A stretch of DNA of 13,261 bases from Frankiaceae bacterium (GTDB lineage Bacteria; Actinomycetota; Actinomycetes; JAVEEJ01), in the NCBI GenBank assembly GCA_030840515.1, contig JAVEEJ010000099.1:1-13261 (forward strand), in the 5' to 3' direction. Positions 12,357 to 13,261 of the stretch are shown in pieces. A program made the translations under genes and the position numbers. A model generated the notes under the pieces. It was given only the letters and a program-made list of their open reading frames with translations. It was not told the origin of the DNA and ran no database searches. Positions within the stretch are counted from its first letter, which is position 1. The number at the start of each line of letters is the position of its first letter.

Positions 12357-13261
12357 CCGCTTCGCGACCGGATTGCCGACCACACGCTGCCCAACGGCCT
12401 CCGGGTCGTCGCCGTCGAGGACCGCGCGGCGCCCGTCACGGCGGTGAACGTCTGGTACGACGTGGGGTCGCGCCACGAGCCGTCGGACCGCACCGGGTTC
12501 GCCCACCTCTTCGAGCACCTGATGTTCCAGGGATCACGCAACGTCGCACCCACCGAGCACTTCTCCTATGTGCAGGGCGTCGGCGGCACGCTCAACGGCA
12601 CCACCAGCTTCGACCGCACGAACTACTTCGAGACGGTGCCCTCGCACGCGCTCGAGCTGGCGCTGTGGCTCGAGGCCGACCGGATGGGCACCCTGCTCGA
12701 CGCGCTCGACCAGGCCAACCTCGACAACCAGCGCGACGTGGTGAAGAACGAGCGCAGGCAGCGCTACGACAACGTGCCCTACGGCACGGCCTGGGAGCGG
12801 CTCTTCGCGCTCGCCTTCCCGGAAGGTCACCCCTACCACCACCTGCCGATCGGCTCGATGGAGCACCTCGACGCGGCCAGTCTCGAAGATGTGCGCGCGT
12901 TCTTCACCACCTGGTACGCGCCCGACAACGCGACGCTGACCATCGTCGGCGACCGACCGACCGCCGAGTCGATCGCCGCGGCCGAGGCGGCTTTCGCGTG
13001 GGTTCCGCGCGGCGGCCCGCGGCCGGCGCCGGCGAGTGGCTTCATCGGCCCAATGACGTCCGAGCAGCGCGTCGTCGTGGACGACGAGGACGTGCCGGCC
13101 GAGTCCGTCTACACCGTCTACCGGATCCCCGCCGACGGGACGGCTGAGTGCGATGCGGTCGAGGTCGCGCTGGCGGTGCTGGGCGAGGGCTCTTCGAGCT
13201 GGCTCGCCTCACGGCTGGTCCGTCACGAGCAGCTCGCTCAGTCGGTGCAGACCGGGGTCCA
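12354..13261 (+). CDS. M16-family zinc metallopeptidase, 3' end cut by window edge
   Basis: First 302 residues; full members are about 420-460, or about 900 as fusions. The inverted zinc motif HLFEH lies at 51-55 (H51, E54, H55) and the third ligand is Glu133 in KNERRQRYDN, about 78 residues later, so this is the catalytically competent half. The typical opening LPNGLRVVAVED (12-23) and SFDRTNYFETVP (85-96) are present. There is no signal peptide, so it should be cytosolic. Actinobacteria often encode an active and an inactive M16 protein side by side; the next gene, outside the window, should be checked for this. The GTG start lies 23 nt after the subtilase. It may have its own promoter, so membership of the upstream operon is uncertain. 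Confidence 0.92.
   Translation, partial: MPLRDRIADHTLPNGLRVVAVEDRAAPVTAVNVWYDVGSRHEPSDRTGFAHLFEHLMFQGSRNVAPTEHFSYVQGVGGTLNGTTSFDRTNYFETVPSHALELALWLEADRMGTLLDALDQANLDNQRDVVKNERRQRYDNVPYGTAWERLFALAFPEGHPYHHLPIGSMEHLDAASLEDVRAFFTTWYAPDNATLTIVGDRPTAESIAAAEAAFAWVPRGGPRPAPASGFIGPMTSEQRVVVDDEDVPAESVYTVYRIPADGTAECDAVEVALAVLGEGSSSWLASRLVRHEQLAQSVQTGV

Overview
The window is high-GC throughout. GTG starts are common, and the sulfite reductase/APS reductase gene set is of the mycobacterial/Streptomyces type, so this is chromosomal DNA of an actinomycete (Actinomycetota). The genus cannot be read from the sequence. No tRNA, rRNA, transposase, phage gene or CRISPR array was seen.

Layout: (1) 1-1070, minus: a NiCoT-family nickel/cobalt permease, nearly complete, with a nickel-regulator (Nur)-type box over its promoter. 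(2) 1222-1638, plus: a small Ala/Lys-rich protein with a hydrophobic segment and an Arg-rich tail. (3) 1714-5407: a sulfate-assimilation locus built as two divergent arms. The minus arm is leader peptide - cbiX/sirB-type chelatase - cysH (APS reductase). The plus arm is leader peptide - ferredoxin-dependent sulfite reductase (sirA/nirA) - 59-residue zinc-ribbon protein. Both arms start with a tiny ORF carrying the same ARLHVDLQR..SAVC motif, so each looks like a cysteine-sensing attenuator. In both, a stretch just after the conserved Cys codon is complementary to the Shine-Dalgarno (SD) sequence of the next gene. (4) 5394-6278, minus: an ECF-sigma-like protein with a shortened sigma-4 region, a membrane segment and an outside tail. 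(5) 6279-6415: a divergent intergenic region with a 20-bp imperfect palindrome. (6) 6416-12330, plus: a tight run of an FtsH-like membrane AAA protease, a surface-anchored Asp-box beta-propeller protein and a secreted subtilase. (7) 12354-13261, plus: the first 302 residues of an M16 zinc peptidase, possibly leaderless.

How the genes fit together: CysH reduces APS to sulfite and SirA reduces sulfite to sulfide using siroheme. The CbiX-type chelatase probably inserts the iron that makes siroheme, so the two arms form one pathway and plausibly share cysteine control. The second half places a membrane-tethered sigma-like protein back to back with a membrane protease, a surface propeller protein and a secreted protease. 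Regulated proteolysis at the membrane is a natural hypothesis, but nothing in the sequence proves it.

Most notable: the paired divergent leader peptides with matching anti-SD elements; the membrane sigma-like protein with part of its -35-binding region missing, next to the FtsH-propeller-subtilase operon; and the Nur-type box on the permease promoter.
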